Notes under the pieces: generated by a model
What the model was told of the DNA's origin: nothing
The model's input: only the letters and a program-made list of their open reading frames with translations
Databases searched by the model: none
Assembly (NCBI GenBank): GCA_945907245.1
Contig: CAMDTB010000029.1
Span: 1-40,382 of the forward strand
Direction: 5' to 3'
Source: Rhizobium sp. Q54
GTDB taxonomy: Bacteria > Pseudomonadota > Alphaproteobacteria > SMXS01
Length of the DNA: 40,382 nt
Position numbers and translations under genes: made by a program
In this document: one piece after another, positions 1 to 9,180 of the stretch
How the letters are laid out: every line of letters starts with the position of its first letter
How positions within the stretch are numbered: the stretch's first letter is position 1

Positions 1-137
1 AACGATTCAACGCCATCGTCAGCCTCTACAACAACACACCTCGAAAGTGCCTCGACTTCAAAACCCCTGCAGAACTCTTCTGCAGCCAACTGTTGCACTT
101 CAAATGTGAATCCATCTCCCGGCCTTCGCCGGGATGA
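1..137 (+). CDS. IS30-family transposase, C-terminal end (runs off the window edge)
   Basis: The frame beginning at base 3 reads RFNAIVSLYNNTPRKCLDF, then KTPAELF, and closes at a TGA at 135-137. The N-x-TPRKCLxFKTPAExF pattern is typical of the C-terminus of IS30-family DDE transposases, which cut and join the ends of their own insertion sequence. Only about 44 residues lie in the window, so the catalytic core is outside it and it cannot be judged whether the gene is intact. The last six residues (SRPSPG) are encoded by the palindromic repeat at 117-140, so the true right end of the element probably lies near 110-116 and the frame simply reads on into flanking DNA. The family call is from motif memory, not a search. 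Confidence 0.75.
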   Translation, partial: RFNAIVSLYNNTPRKCLDFKTPAELFCSQLLHFKCESISRPSPG

Positions 138-140
138 CAA
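117..140. repeat. Half copy of a dispersed palindromic repeat
   Basis: TCCCGGCCTTCGCCGGGATG followed by ACAA matches the right arm of the complete inverted repeat at 34494-34581. The matching left arm is absent here; its place is taken by the IS30-like sequence. It lies just past the hemB stop, so its short internal hairpin could also end hemB transcription. Confidence 0.8.
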
Positions 141-146
141 CGAGAA

Positions 147-1163
<1,017 letters not shown>

Positions 1164-2060
1164 TCAGGTGCGGCCCATGAGCAGGGCCTGGTTCTTTTTC
1201 AGGAGATCGGTGAGAAAGTCGCACACCGCTTCCACGCGTGCAACATGGCGCAGGTCTTCATGCACCACCAACCAGAACTCGCGCTTGATCTCCACGTCGT
1301 TGCGCAGCACGCGGACGAAGTTGGGGTCGGGCTCGGCGGCGAAGCAGTGCAGGAACGCCAGCCCCAGGCCCGACAGCGCCGCGTTGAAGTGCGCCACCAC
1401 GCTGGTGGATTCGAACACGATATGCGGCTCCTTGACGATGTCGTCGAGGAAGCGGAGCTGGGGCAGGGTGACCAGATCGTCGATGTACCAGATCAGGTCG
1501 TGGTCGTTGAGGTCGCGCTTGGAACGGATCGGCCGCTTCTTGCGCAGATAGGAAGGCGTGGCGTACAGCCCCAGCGCGTAGTCGGCCAGCTTCCAGGCGA
1601 TCAGCCGTCCGGACTGGGGCCGCGACAGGGTGATGGCGAGGTCGGCCTCGCGCCGTGACAGGTCGAGCAACGGCGTGCTGGCCACCAGCTCGACCCTGAT
1701 GCCGGGATGCCGGTCGCGGAGCTTGCCGATGTGCTTGGCCAGGAATTCGATGGCCAGACCCTCGGTGGCGGCCATGCGTACCGTGCCGGTCAGCGTTGCA
1801 TCCTCGCCCGACACGTCCTCGTACAGCTTGATCGACTGAGCCTCGATCCGCTCGGCATAGGCGAGCAGGGCGGTGCCGGCCTTGGTCGGCACGTAGCCGC
1901 GGGGCGTGCGGTCGAACAGTCTGGTATTCAACGTGTTTTCCAGCACGGCGACCCGTCTGGCGACGGTCGTGTGATCCACCTGCAATGCCCGTGCCGCAGC
2001 GGCCAGCCGGCCCCGCCTTGACAACTCGAGCACGTAACGCAAATCATCCCAATTGAACAT
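1164..2060 (-). CDS. LysR-type transcriptional regulator upstream of hemB
   Basis: A 298-residue LysR-family DNA-binding regulator. The N-terminal winged helix-turn-helix covers roughly residues 3-62 (FNWDDLRYVLELSRRGRLAA, then ARALQVDHTTVARRVAVLE), followed by a periplasmic-binding-like effector domain to about residue 290. The frame stays open to 2180, but family alignment puts the start at the ATG at 2058-2060 (MFNWDDLRY); an ATG four codons upstream (MGPR) is an alternative, and neither has a strong ribosome site. It is transcribed away from the aldehyde dehydrogenase gene at 2229, the classic LysR arrangement, yet hemB follows 9 bp after its stop, so it could act on either side. No effector can be read from the sequence. 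Confidence 0.9.
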   Translation of the reverse strand: MFNWDDLRYVLELSRRGRLAAAARALQVDHTTVARRVAVLENTLNTRLFDRTPRGYVPTKAGTALLAYAERIEAQSIKLYEDVSGEDATLTGTVRMAATEGLAIEFLAKHIGKLRDRHPGIRVELVASTPLLDLSRREADLAITLSRPQSGRLIAWKLADYALGLYATPSYLRKKRPIRSKRDLNDHDLIWYIDDLVTLPQLRFLDDIVKEPHIVFESTSVVAHFNAALSGLGLAFLHCFAAEPDPNFVRVLRNDVEIKREFWLVVHEDLRHVARVEAVCDFLTDLLKKNQALLMGRT

Positions 2061-2101
2061 GCGCGGACCCATTTCTGTGGATTTTTGCAGGGGTTCGGCG
2101 A

Positions 2102-2157
2102 GTAATTTCGCATGGCCCCGCAAATATGTCTTGTGTAGAGTCTGCGCCGTAATTTCG
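2102..2157. promoter_or_regulatory. Direct repeat GTAATTTCG x2 in the LysR/aldehyde dehydrogenase divergent region
   Basis: GTAATTTCG occurs at 2102-2110 and again at 2149-2157, 47 bp apart start to start, in the 168-bp gap between two divergent genes. It is a candidate binding site for the adjacent LysR-type protein. The motif is short and no -35/-10 pair is clear, so this is only a suggestion. Confidence 0.3.
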
Positions 2158-2228
2158 TGTGATTTGCACCCTTGATGCATGCGGCCGGTTTTGGAGAGAA
2201 ACCCCGCCGCTTAAACGGGAGAACTCAG

Positions 2229-3671
2229 TTGGCTACACAGATGTCGCAGTTGGTTTCCGATACGGAGCTGTCGCCCGCCCAGGAAATCGCCGCCCTCGTC
2301 GAGCGCTCGCGCAAGGCGCAGGCTCAGATCGAGAACTACACCCAGGAGCAGGTCGACGCGCTGATCCGCGCCATGGTGTGGGCCGTCGCGAAACCCGGCG
2401 TCGCCGAGAAGATCGCGCAGTTCACCGTGGACGAAACCCAGCTGGGCAACTACGACGGCAAGTTCCTCAAGATCTCGCGCAAGACCCGCGCCACCCTGAT
2501 GGACATCATCAATGACAAGTCGGTGGGCATCCTCGAAGAGGACAAGGAACGCAACATCATCAAGATCGCGAAGCCGGTCGGCGTCATCGGCGCCCTGGCG
2601 CCGTCGACCAACCCGGAAGCGACCCCGGTGATCAAGGCGATCCACGCCGTGAAGGGCCGCAACTCGATCATCGTGGCGCCGCACCCGCGCGCCAAGCTGA
2701 CCAACAAGATGATCTGCGACCTGATGCGTGAAGCCATCGTCGCCATGGGCGCGCCGGCCGACCTGGTCATCGGCATCGACACGCCGTCGCTCGAGAAGAC
2801 CAACGAGCTGATGAAGCAGTGCGACCGCATCCTGGCCACCGGCGGCGGCGCCATGGTCACCGCGGCCTATTCGTCGGGCACCCCGGCGCTGGGCGTCGGC
2901 GTCGGCAACGCGGTCATCACCGTCGACGACACCGCCGACCTCGATGACGCGGCCGAGAAGATCCGCATCTCCAAGACCCTCGACCTGGCGGCTTCGTGCT
3001 CGTCCGACAACTCGGTCGTGCTGGTCGACAAGATCTACGACCAGATGGTCGCCAAGCTCGAAGGCAAGGGCGGCTATGTCGTCAACGCCGCCGAGAAGGA
3101 CAAGCTGCAGCACACCATCTGGCATGACGGCCACCTGAACACGGCCATCGTTGCCCAGCCCGCGACCAAGATCGCCGAGATGGCCGGCATCAACCTGCCG
3201 GAAGGCAAGACCTTCTTCATCGTGCCGGAAACCGGCTATGGCCCGGATCACCCGTTCTCGGGCGAGAAGCTGTCGGTCGTCATGGCGCTGTACCGCGTGA
3301 AGGACATCGACGAGGCCATCCTGAAGACCAACCAGATCCAGTCCTATCAGGGCCAGGGCCATTCCTGCGGCATCTACTCGAACAGCGACGAGAACATCCT
3401 GAAGCTGGCCAACGCGACCAAGACCTCGCGCGTCATGGTCAACCAGCCGCAGGCCGCGTCGAACTCGGGCAACCTCTGGAACGGCATGCGCCAGACCTTC
3501 TCGCTGGGCTGCGGCTCGTGGGGCGGCAACGGCACGAACAACAACATCTCGTGGCGCGACCTGATCAACGAGACATGGGTCTCCAAGCCGCTGGCCGTTA
3601 CCAAGGTGATCCCGTCGGACGAAGAGCTGTTCGGCAAGGACATCATCCAGAAGTTCGAAAAGGCCAGCTAA
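2229..3671 (+). CDS. CoA-acylating aldehyde dehydrogenase (SauS/EutE-like)
   Basis: A 480-residue NAD-dependent aldehyde dehydrogenase of the acylating branch that oxidises an aldehyde to an acyl-CoA. Visible features are PVGVIGALAPSTNPEATP at about residue 118, the catalytic Cys257 in AASCSSDNSV, and the C-terminal GMRQTFSLGCGSWGGN with WRDLIN, which I associate with sulfoacetaldehyde dehydrogenase (SauS) and EutE relatives. It is not ALDH6 (MmsA). A TTG start at 2229 is chosen because GGGAGAA at 2217-2223 sits 5 nt before it; the ATG at 2241 is 17 nt from that site. No sulfonate genes are nearby. The next three genes belong to valine degradation, so it may act on methylmalonate or malonate semialdehyde; that is inference from context. 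Confidence 0.8.
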   Translation: MATQMSQLVSDTELSPAQEIAALVERSRKAQAQIENYTQEQVDALIRAMVWAVAKPGVAEKIAQFTVDETQLGNYDGKFLKISRKTRATLMDIINDKSVGILEEDKERNIIKIAKPVGVIGALAPSTNPEATPVIKAIHAVKGRNSIIVAPHPRAKLTNKMICDLMREAIVAMGAPADLVIGIDTPSLEKTNELMKQCDRILATGGGAMVTAAYSSGTPALGVGVGNAVITVDDTADLDDAAEKIRISKTLDLAASCSSDNSVVLVDKIYDQMVAKLEGKGGYVVNAAEKDKLQHTIWHDGHLNTAIVAQPATKIAEMAGINLPEGKTFFIVPETGYGPDHPFSGEKLSVVMALYRVKDIDEAILKTNQIQSYQGQGHSCGIYSNSDENILKLANATKTSRVMVNQPQAASNSGNLWNGMRQTFSLGCGSWGGNGTNNNISWRDLINETWVSKPLAVTKVIPSDEELFGKDIIQKFEKAS

Positions 3672-3692
3672 GCCTTCAACATCGCGTTTCCG

Positions 3693-3724
3693 GCGCCCCG
3701 GTCCTGGCAGCAGGGCCGGGGCGC
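3693..3724 (+). terminator. Hairpin after the aldehyde dehydrogenase gene
   Basis: GCGCCCCGG pairs with CCGGGGCGC, then a T-G wobble and CCTG/CAGG extend the stem around the loop GCAG. It starts 22 nt after the stop codon. Only a weak T-rich stretch (TGTCGTTTCG) follows, so termination may be partial. Confidence 0.6.
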
Positions 3725-3860
3725 TGTCGTTTCGGCAGGCGCGATTTGGCCGGATGGCCGCTTTTCTGCCTTTTGTCGCAACGACCGCCCATGTATGAAT
3801 TGCCCCGCGAAATAGTGGGCCCGCGCAAGGGTGCGCGTCCTGCGACTGCCGGAGGATGGA

Positions 3861-5003
3861 ATGGATTTTGAACTCAACGAAGACCAGCGCCTGTTCCAGG
3901 ACACGGCGCGCGCCTTCGCCAAGGACGTGCTGGAGCCGAATGCCGCTCACTGGGACGAGGAGTCGCACTTCCCCGTCGAGGAACTGCGCCAGGCGGCCGA
4001 ACTGGGCTTCGCCGGCATCTATGTGCGCGACGATGTGGGCGGCGTGGGCCTCGGCCGGCTCGAATCCACCATCATCTTCGAGGAGCTGTCGGCGGCGTGC
4101 CCGTCGACGGCGGCGTTCATCTCGATCCACAACATGGCCTCGTGGATGATCGACAACTGGGGCACCGAGGAGCAGCGCCAGAAGTGGCTGCCGCGCCTGA
4201 CCACCATGGAACTGATCGCGTCCTATGCGCTGACCGAGCCGGGCGCCGGCTCCGATGCATCCAGCCTGCGCACCAAGGCGGTGCGCGACGGCGACCACTA
4301 CGTGCTCAACGGCTCGAAGGCGTTCATCTCGGGCGGCGGCCGCTCGGACATCTATGTCTGCATGGTCCGCACCGGCGAGGACGGTCCCAAGGGCATCTCC
4401 TGCATCGTCGTCGAGAACGGCACGCCGGGCCTGTCGTTCGGGGCTCAGGAAAAGAAGATGGGCTGGAAATCGCAGCCCACGTCGATGGTGAACTTCGACA
4501 ATTGCCGGGTGCCCGTCGCCAACCGCATCGGCGCGGAAGGCGAGGGCTTCAAGATCGCCATGATGGGGCTGGACGGCGGCCGCCTCAACATCGGCGCCTG
4601 CTCGCTGGGCGGCGCGCGCGCCTGCCTCGAGCGGGCCATCGCCTACACCAAGGAGCGCAAGCAGTTCGGCCAGGCCATCGCCGATTTCCAGGCCACCCAG
4701 TTCAAGCTGGCCGACATGGCGACTGACCTGGAAGCCGCGCGGCTGATGATCCGCTCGGCCGCCGTCGCGGTGAACGAGAAGCTGCCCGGCGCCACCACCA
4801 AGGCCGCCATGGCCAAGCGCTTCGCCACCGACGTGTGCTTCGACATCGTCAACGATGCGCTGCAGCTGCACGGCGGCTACGGCTACATCAAGGAGTACCC
4901 GATCGAGCGGTTCCTGCGCGATTTGCGGGTGCACCAGATCCTCGAAGGCACCAACGAGATCATGCGTGTGATCATCTCCCGCCAGATCCTCAAGGACGGC
5001 TGA
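3861..5003 (+). CDS. Isobutyryl-CoA dehydrogenase (acyl-CoA dehydrogenase family)
   Basis: A 380-residue flavoprotein that would oxidise isobutyryl-CoA to methacrylyl-CoA in valine breakdown, passing electrons to ETF. Family motifs run in order: [45 protein letters not shown], and [16 protein letters not shown]. The catalytic base is Glu362 in ILEGTNEIM. The sequence resembles human ACAD8 over its whole length (for example [14 protein letters not shown] and [18 protein letters not shown]), which supports the isobutyryl assignment over short-chain or isovaleryl enzymes. The ATG at 3861 is chosen because GGAGG at 3851-3855 precedes it by 5 nt; the frame is open 30 nt further up. The genes for the next steps follow. 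Confidence 0.93.
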   Translation: MDFELNEDQRLFQDTARAFAKDVLEPNAAHWDEESHFPVEELRQAAELGFAGIYVRDDVGGVGLGRLESTIIFEELSAACPSTAAFISIHNMASWMIDNWGTEEQRQKWLPRLTTMELIASYALTEPGAGSDASSLRTKAVRDGDHYVLNGSKAFISGGGRSDIYVCMVRTGEDGPKGISCIVVENGTPGLSFGAQEKKMGWKSQPTSMVNFDNCRVPVANRIGAEGEGFKIAMMGLDGGRLNIGACSLGGARACLERAIAYTKERKQFGQAIADFQATQFKLADMATDLEAARLMIRSAAVAVNEKLPGATTKAAMAKRFATDVCFDIVNDALQLHGGYGYIKEYPIERFLRDLRVHQILEGTNEIMRVIISRQILKDG

Positions 5004-5046
5004 TTGATTTTCCGACATCGCCATTTCTGACATCGAAGGGGAAAAC

Positions 5047-6126
5047 ATGACCGACGAACCTGAGGTCCTGTTCGAGAAGCGCGGCGGGCTGGGTATCATC
5101 ACCCTCAACCGGCCCAAGGCGCTCAACGCGCTGAACCAGCCCATGGTGCTGCAGATCCACCCGAAGATGATCGAGTGGGCCAGCGACCCCGAGGTGCAGG
5201 CGGTGCTGATCGTCGGCGCCGGCGAGAAGGCGTTCTGCGCCGGCGGCGACATCCTGTGGCTGCGCAATAACGGCATCGAGGACCGGCCCAGGGCGCTCAG
5301 CTTCTTCTGGGACGAGTACCGGCTGAACCGCTACATCAAGAACTATCCCAAACCCTACATCGCGTTCATCGACGGCATCACCATGGGCGGCGGCTGCGGC
5401 CTGTCGGTGCATGGCGATTTCCGCGTCGGCACCGAGCGCATCATGTACGCCATGCCCGAAACCGGCATCGGCCTGTTCCCGGACGTGGGCGGTTCCTACT
5501 TCATGCCGCGCTGTCCCGGCGAGACCGGCATGTATTCGGCGCTCACGGGCGACCGGCTGAAGGCGGCCGATGCGTTCCATCTGGGCATCTCCACCAGCCA
5601 CACGCCGTCGGCGCGGCTGCCGGAGTTGCAGAAGGCGCTGGAAGAAGCCGACCTGAAGGACAAGGAAACCATCGCCGAAATCCTGCAGAGCTTCCACGAG
5701 GATCCCGGCGTGTCGGACGTGAAGCTGCTGGAAGGCCAGATCGACGTGGTGTTCCGCGAGAACTCGGTCGAGGCGATCATGGACAGCCTCAGGCTGAACG
5801 GCTCGAACTGGGCGCTGAAGACGCTCGACACGCTGTCGAAGAAATCGCCCACCAGCCTGAAGCTCACCTTCCAGCAAATGCGCCGGGGCGCCCAGTCGAA
5901 TTTCGATGAGTGCATGCGGATGGAATACCGTATGGTCACCCGCACCATGGATGGGCACGACTTCTACGAGGGCGTGCGCGCCGTGATCGTCGACAAGGAC
6001 AATGCGCCGAAATGGGTTCCGGATAGCCTGGACCACGTTTCGGATGCCGAAATCGACGCCTATTTCGCGCCGCTTGGCAAAAGCGACCTCCATTTCGAAG
6101 GCGCGCCGGGCGAGCGGGTCGACTGA
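5047..6126 (+). CDS. 3-hydroxyisobutyryl-CoA hydrolase (crotonase superfamily)
   Basis: It hydrolyses 3-hydroxyisobutyryl-CoA to free 3-hydroxyisobutyrate, the valine-pathway step between the acyl-CoA dehydrogenase/hydratase reactions and MmsB. The crotonase fold shows in FCAGGDILWL at about residue 60 (oxyanion hole), GITMGGGCGLSVHGDFRVG and the hydrolase signature MPETGIGLFPDVGGSYF, where the glutamate is the expected catalytic residue. At 359 residues it has hydrolase (HIBCH) length rather than the ~260 of enoyl-CoA hydratases, and its C-terminal half matches HIBCH. AAGGGG lies 6-7 nt before the ATG. The gene starts 43 bp after the dehydrogenase stop. No separate methacrylyl-CoA hydratase gene is present in the window. 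Confidence 0.93.
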   Translation: MTDEPEVLFEKRGGLGIITLNRPKALNALNQPMVLQIHPKMIEWASDPEVQAVLIVGAGEKAFCAGGDILWLRNNGIEDRPRALSFFWDEYRLNRYIKNYPKPYIAFIDGITMGGGCGLSVHGDFRVGTERIMYAMPETGIGLFPDVGGSYFMPRCPGETGMYSALTGDRLKAADAFHLGISTSHTPSARLPELQKALEEADLKDKETIAEILQSFHEDPGVSDVKLLEGQIDVVFRENSVEAIMDSLRLNGSNWALKTLDTLSKKSPTSLKLTFQQMRRGAQSNFDECMRMEYRMVTRTMDGHDFYEGVRAVIVDKDNAPKWVPDSLDHVSDAEIDAYFAPLGKSDLHFEGAPGERVD

Positions 6127-6210
6127 TTATTCATAACGCGGACCGCTGCCGCAGAGTGGCGTCCGCACGCTGGCTAGACGAGGGAGGCGTCCCTCAAACG
6201 GGAGAGATAC

Positions 6211-7101
6211 ATGGCGAAGATCGGATTCATCGGCCTCGGCAACATGGGCGGCCACATGGCCAACAACCTGCTGAAGGCCGGCCACAGCCTGAAGGCGTTC
6301 GACCTGTCTAAGGAAGCACTCGACCGCGCCGTGGCGAACGGCGCCGTTGCCATGGCGACCGCGGCCGAGGCTGGCAAGGACGTTGACGTGATCGTCAGCA
6401 TGCTGCCCGCCGGCAAGCATGTCCGCGGCGTCTATGGCGACGCGGGCGGCGTGTTCGACAACGCCTCGCCGGGCACGCTGATCATAGACAGCTCGACGAT
6501 CGACGTGCAGTCGGCCCGCGACGTGATCGCCATGGCCGCCAAGAAGGGCCTCGACATGGTCGACGCACCGGTGTCCGGCGGTGTCGGCGGCGCCCAGGCC
6601 GGAACGCTGACCTTCATGGTCGGCGGCTCGCAGGAAGCGTTCAACAAGGCCAAGCCGATCCTCGACCTGATGGGCAAGAAGATCTTCTATGCCGGTGGCC
6701 CGGGCAACGGCCAGGCGGCGAAGATCGCCAATAACATGCTGCTCGGCATCAGCATGATCGGCACCTCCGAGGCATTCAACCTCGCCATGGCGCTGGGCCT
6801 CGACGCCAAGACCTTCTTCGACATCTCGTCGGTCTCGTCCGGCCAGTGCTGGTCGATGACCTCCTATTGCCCGGCACCGGGCCCGCTGCCCACGTCGCCG
6901 GCCAACAACGACTACAAGCCGGGCTTCGCCGTCGACATGATGCTGAAGGACCTGCGTCTCGCCAAGGAAGCCGCCGAGAGCGTCGGCGCCAACACGCCGC
7001 TGGGCCACCAGTCGGAAGAACTCTACGGCAAGCTCTCCGCCGACGGTCATGGCGGCCTGGATTTCTCGGGCATCATCAAGATGCTGGCCGGTCGCCTCTA
7101 G
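6211..7101 (+). CDS. mmsB: 3-hydroxyisobutyrate dehydrogenase
   Basis: It oxidises 3-hydroxyisobutyrate to methylmalonate semialdehyde with NAD+. The 296 residues show the N-terminal Rossmann motif GFIGLGNMG (residues 5-13), the substrate motif DAPVSGGVGGAQAGTL at 118-133, catalytic Lys171 in GQAAKIANNM, and the C-terminal KDLRLAKEAAE helix typical of the beta-hydroxyacid dehydrogenase family. CGGGAGAG sits about 6 nt before the ATG. Its product would be the substrate for a methylmalonate semialdehyde dehydrogenase; the only aldehyde dehydrogenase here is the acylating enzyme at 2229-3671. A palindromic repeat follows the stop by 11 nt. Confidence 0.95.
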   Translation: MAKIGFIGLGNMGGHMANNLLKAGHSLKAFDLSKEALDRAVANGAVAMATAAEAGKDVDVIVSMLPAGKHVRGVYGDAGGVFDNASPGTLIIDSSTIDVQSARDVIAMAAKKGLDMVDAPVSGGVGGAQAGTLTFMVGGSQEAFNKAKPILDLMGKKIFYAGGPGNGQAAKIANNMLLGISMIGTSEAFNLAMALGLDAKTFFDISSVSSGQCWSMTSYCPAPGPLPTSPANNDYKPGFAVDMMLKDLRLAKEAAESVGANTPLGHQSEELYGKLSADGHGGLDFSGIIKMLAGRL

Positions 7102-7112
7102 GACACTCCTTT

Positions 7113-7217
7113 AGCCGTCATGCCGCCGAAGGGCGGCATCCAGACTTGGCAGTACGGCGCGCTTCGCGCCGGTTAGTTCGCAAGGTCTGGATCCCGCTCT
7201 CCAGCGGGATGACGGCT
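7113..7217. repeat. Composite palindromic repeat (REP/BIME-like) between mmsB and mtnB
   Basis: A 105-bp element with imperfect inverted ends, AGCCGTCAT at 7113 and ATGACGGCT ending at 7217. Inside are three hairpins: ATGCCGCC/GGCGGCAT, GGCGCG-CTT-CGCGCC, and ATCCCGCT/AGCGGGAT. The outer arms also match each other (CCAGAC...GTCTGG). The variable bases in each small stem are matched by compensatory bases, as expected for a structured intergenic repeat. It may also end mmsB transcription. Confidence 0.75.
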
Positions 7218-7270
7218 GTGTTTATGGGTCCGATCTTCACCCATTTGAGCTGAAGTGTTAGAACCGGCTC

Positions 7271-7891
7271 ATGACACTTTCTTACCAACAGGCCATCGGA
7301 CAGTTGCTGGATGCCGGCCGCCGCCTCGACGCGCGCGGCTGGGTGGCGGCGACGGGCGGCAACCTGTCGTACCGGCTTGATGATGGCAGTGTGGCCATCA
7401 CCGTGTCGGGCCGGCACAAGGGCGACCTGGTCGCCGACGACATCATGCGCGTCGACATGAACGGCGCGTCGCTCGACGGCAAGGCGCCTTCGGCCGAGAC
7501 GCTGCTGCACACAGGCCTTTACCGCGCGCGCCCTGAGGTCAACGCCATCCTGCACAGCCATCCGCGCGCCAGCGTGCTCTACAGCCTCATGGTTCCGTCA
7601 GCGGTCGTGGTGACCCTGACCGGCTATGAGTTTGTCAAGGCGTTTCCCGGCGTCAGGACGCATGAAGCCGTCGTGGCGCTGCCGATCTACAACAACACCC
7701 AAGACATGCCCGCGCTGCAGCGGAAGGTGGATAGCTGGTTCGAGAATAATCCCCAGGCGCCGGCGGTCTACCTGGTGCGCGGCCACGGGCTGACGGTGGG
7801 TGGTGCAACCGTTGACGCGGCGCGCTACACCACGGAAGCTGTCGAGGAACTGATGGCCTATGAACTGGAGCGTTCACGATGGGCACGCTGA
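7271..7891 (+). CDS. mtnB: Methylthioribulose-1-phosphate dehydratase
   Basis: A 206-residue class II aldolase-fold enzyme of the methionine salvage pathway; it dehydrates 5-methylthioribulose 1-phosphate to the 2,3-diketo compound. Visible features are ATGGNLSYR (phosphate loop, about residues 27-35), SGRHKGDL, the acidic residue in SAETLLHT, and the metal-binding histidines in ILHSHPRAS and VRGHGLTV. The reading frame overlaps mtnD by 13 nt, and mtnD in turn overlaps mtnC, so the three form one translationally coupled unit. The ribosome site before the ATG at 7271 is weak. MtnA, MtnK and the final aminotransferase are not in the window. Confidence 0.95.
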   Translation: MTLSYQQAIGQLLDAGRRLDARGWVAATGGNLSYRLDDGSVAITVSGRHKGDLVADDIMRVDMNGASLDGKAPSAETLLHTGLYRARPEVNAILHSHPRASVLYSLMVPSAVVVTLTGYEFVKAFPGVRTHEAVVALPIYNNTQDMPALQRKVDSWFENNPQAPAVYLVRGHGLTVGGATVDAARYTTEAVEELMAYELERSRWAR

Positions 7892-8427
7892 CGGTCTATG
7901 ACGACGCCGATCCGGCGACACCGCTGTTCCATTCCGACGACAACGAAGCGATCGCCGCCAGGCTGAATGAGGTCGGCATTCGCTTCGAGCAGTGGACGGC
8001 GCTGCGCGAGATTCCCGGGCAGGCCGACGACGCGGCCGTGCTCGCCGTCTTCCAGCCCGACATCGACCGGCTGGTGGCGGAAGAGGGCTACAAGTCCTGG
8101 GACATCGTCCGCGTGTTGCCCGACAACGAGAATCGCGCCGCCATGCGCGGCAAGTTCCTCGACGAACACACCCATGCCGAGGACGAGGTGCGGTTCTTCG
8201 CCGAGGGATCGGGCATGTTCTACCTGCACATCGGCGGCAAGGTTTACATGGTGCTCTGCGAGGCCGGCGACTTCATCAGCGTGCCGGCGGGCACGACCCA
8301 CTGGTTCGATATGGGGCCGCGGCCGCGCTTCACGGCGCTTCGTCTGTTCATGTCGCCTGACGGCTGGGTGGCCAGCTTCACCGGCACCAGCTACAGCGCC
8401 GAGTTTCCCAGATACGAAACCGCCTGA
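7879..8427 (+). CDS. mtnD: Acireductone dioxygenase
   Basis: A 182-residue cupin that splits acireductone with O2 to formate and 2-keto-4-methylthiobutyrate, the methionine precursor (iron form). The metal ligands are visible: His97 and His99 with Glu103 in DEHTHAEDEVRFF, and His141 in GTTHWFDMG. Length is normal. It starts inside the end of mtnB (13-nt overlap) and its TGA shares one base with the mtnC ATG. Which metal it carries, and hence whether it takes the on- or off-pathway reaction, cannot be read from sequence. Confidence 0.95.
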   Translation: MGTLTVYDDADPATPLFHSDDNEAIAARLNEVGIRFEQWTALREIPGQADDAAVLAVFQPDIDRLVAEEGYKSWDIVRVLPDNENRAAMRGKFLDEHTHAEDEVRFFAEGSGMFYLHIGGKVYMVLCEAGDFISVPAGTTHWFDMGPRPRFTALRLFMSPDGWVASFTGTSYSAEFPRYETA

Positions 8428-9119
8428 TGGCGATCCGGGCCGTCGTCACCGACATCGAGGGCACGACCACCTCGGTGTCGTTCGTCTACGACGTGCTGTT
8501 CCCCTATGCGCGCGAACACATCCCGGACTATGTGCGGGAGAATGCCGATGCGCTCGCCGACCTGCTCGGCGATGTCCGCAAGGAAGCAGGCAACCCCACG
8601 TTGACGCTCGACGGCTGTATTGCCGCGCTGCTGCGCTGGATGGACGAGGACCGCAAGGTGACGCCGCTCAAGACTCTGCAAGGCATGGTCTGGAAGCAAG
8701 GCTATGAGGGCGGCGGCCCGAAGGGGCATCTCTATTCCGACGTGGCGGCCAGCTTGCGGCGCTGGAGAGGCGAGGGGCTGACCCTCTGCGTCTATTCCTC
8801 AGGATCGGTCGAGGCGCAGAAGCTGCTGTTCGGTCATTCGGAGGCGGGCGACCTGACGCCCCTGTTCTCGGGCTGGTTCGACACGCGGGTCGGGGGCAAG
8901 AAGGACCCGGCGTCCTATGCCCGTATCGCGGCCGAGATCGGTCTGGCGCCCGGCGAACTGCTTTTTCTGTCCGACAACCCCGATGAGCTTGCCGGGGCGC
9001 GCCAGGCGGGGTTGAGCGTGATCGGCCTCGATCGGCCGGGGAACAGTTTCGACCTTGCGGGCTGGCCGGTGGCGACGTCGTTCGACCGGATCGATCCCGC
9101 CGCGATGAATTGCGCCTAA
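8427..9119 (+). CDS. mtnC: Enolase-phosphatase E1 (2,3-diketo-5-methylthiopentyl-1-phosphate)
   Basis: A 230-residue HAD-superfamily enzyme that enolises and dephosphorylates 2,3-diketo-5-methylthiopentyl-1-phosphate to acireductone, feeding MtnD. HAD motif I is unusual in the way of this family: VTDIEGTTTSVSFV, with Asp in the nucleophile position. Motif II is VYSSGSVEAQKLLFG, and motif III/IV lie in GGKKDPASY and LFLSDNPDELAGA. It is coupled to mtnD (TGATG overlap). The order B-D-C follows neither the reaction order nor an obvious fusion. Confidence 0.95.
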   Translation: MAIRAVVTDIEGTTTSVSFVYDVLFPYAREHIPDYVRENADALADLLGDVRKEAGNPTLTLDGCIAALLRWMDEDRKVTPLKTLQGMVWKQGYEGGGPKGHLYSDVAASLRRWRGEGLTLCVYSSGSVEAQKLLFGHSEAGDLTPLFSGWFDTRVGGKKDPASYARIAAEIGLAPGELLFLSDNPDELAGARQAGLSVIGLDRPGNSFDLAGWPVATSFDRIDPAAMNCA

Positions 9120-9180
9120 ATTTAGACGCCGCGCCGAACGGTCCTATATCCTGCCCTGAACATAATCCGAGGCTAGATTC

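Noticed and set aside
2061-2180. N-terminal extension of the LysR-type protein
   Set aside because: LysR proteins start just before the helix-turn-helix; the extra 40 residues have no family match and would run into the divergent promoter region.
2211-5276. Very long open frame on the minus strand (1021 codons)
   Set aside because: It lies antisense to the aldehyde dehydrogenase, acyl-CoA dehydrogenase and hydrolase genes, whose products are clear. The translation is rich in Asp, His, Arg and Val runs typical of antisense frames in high-GC DNA, and matches no family.
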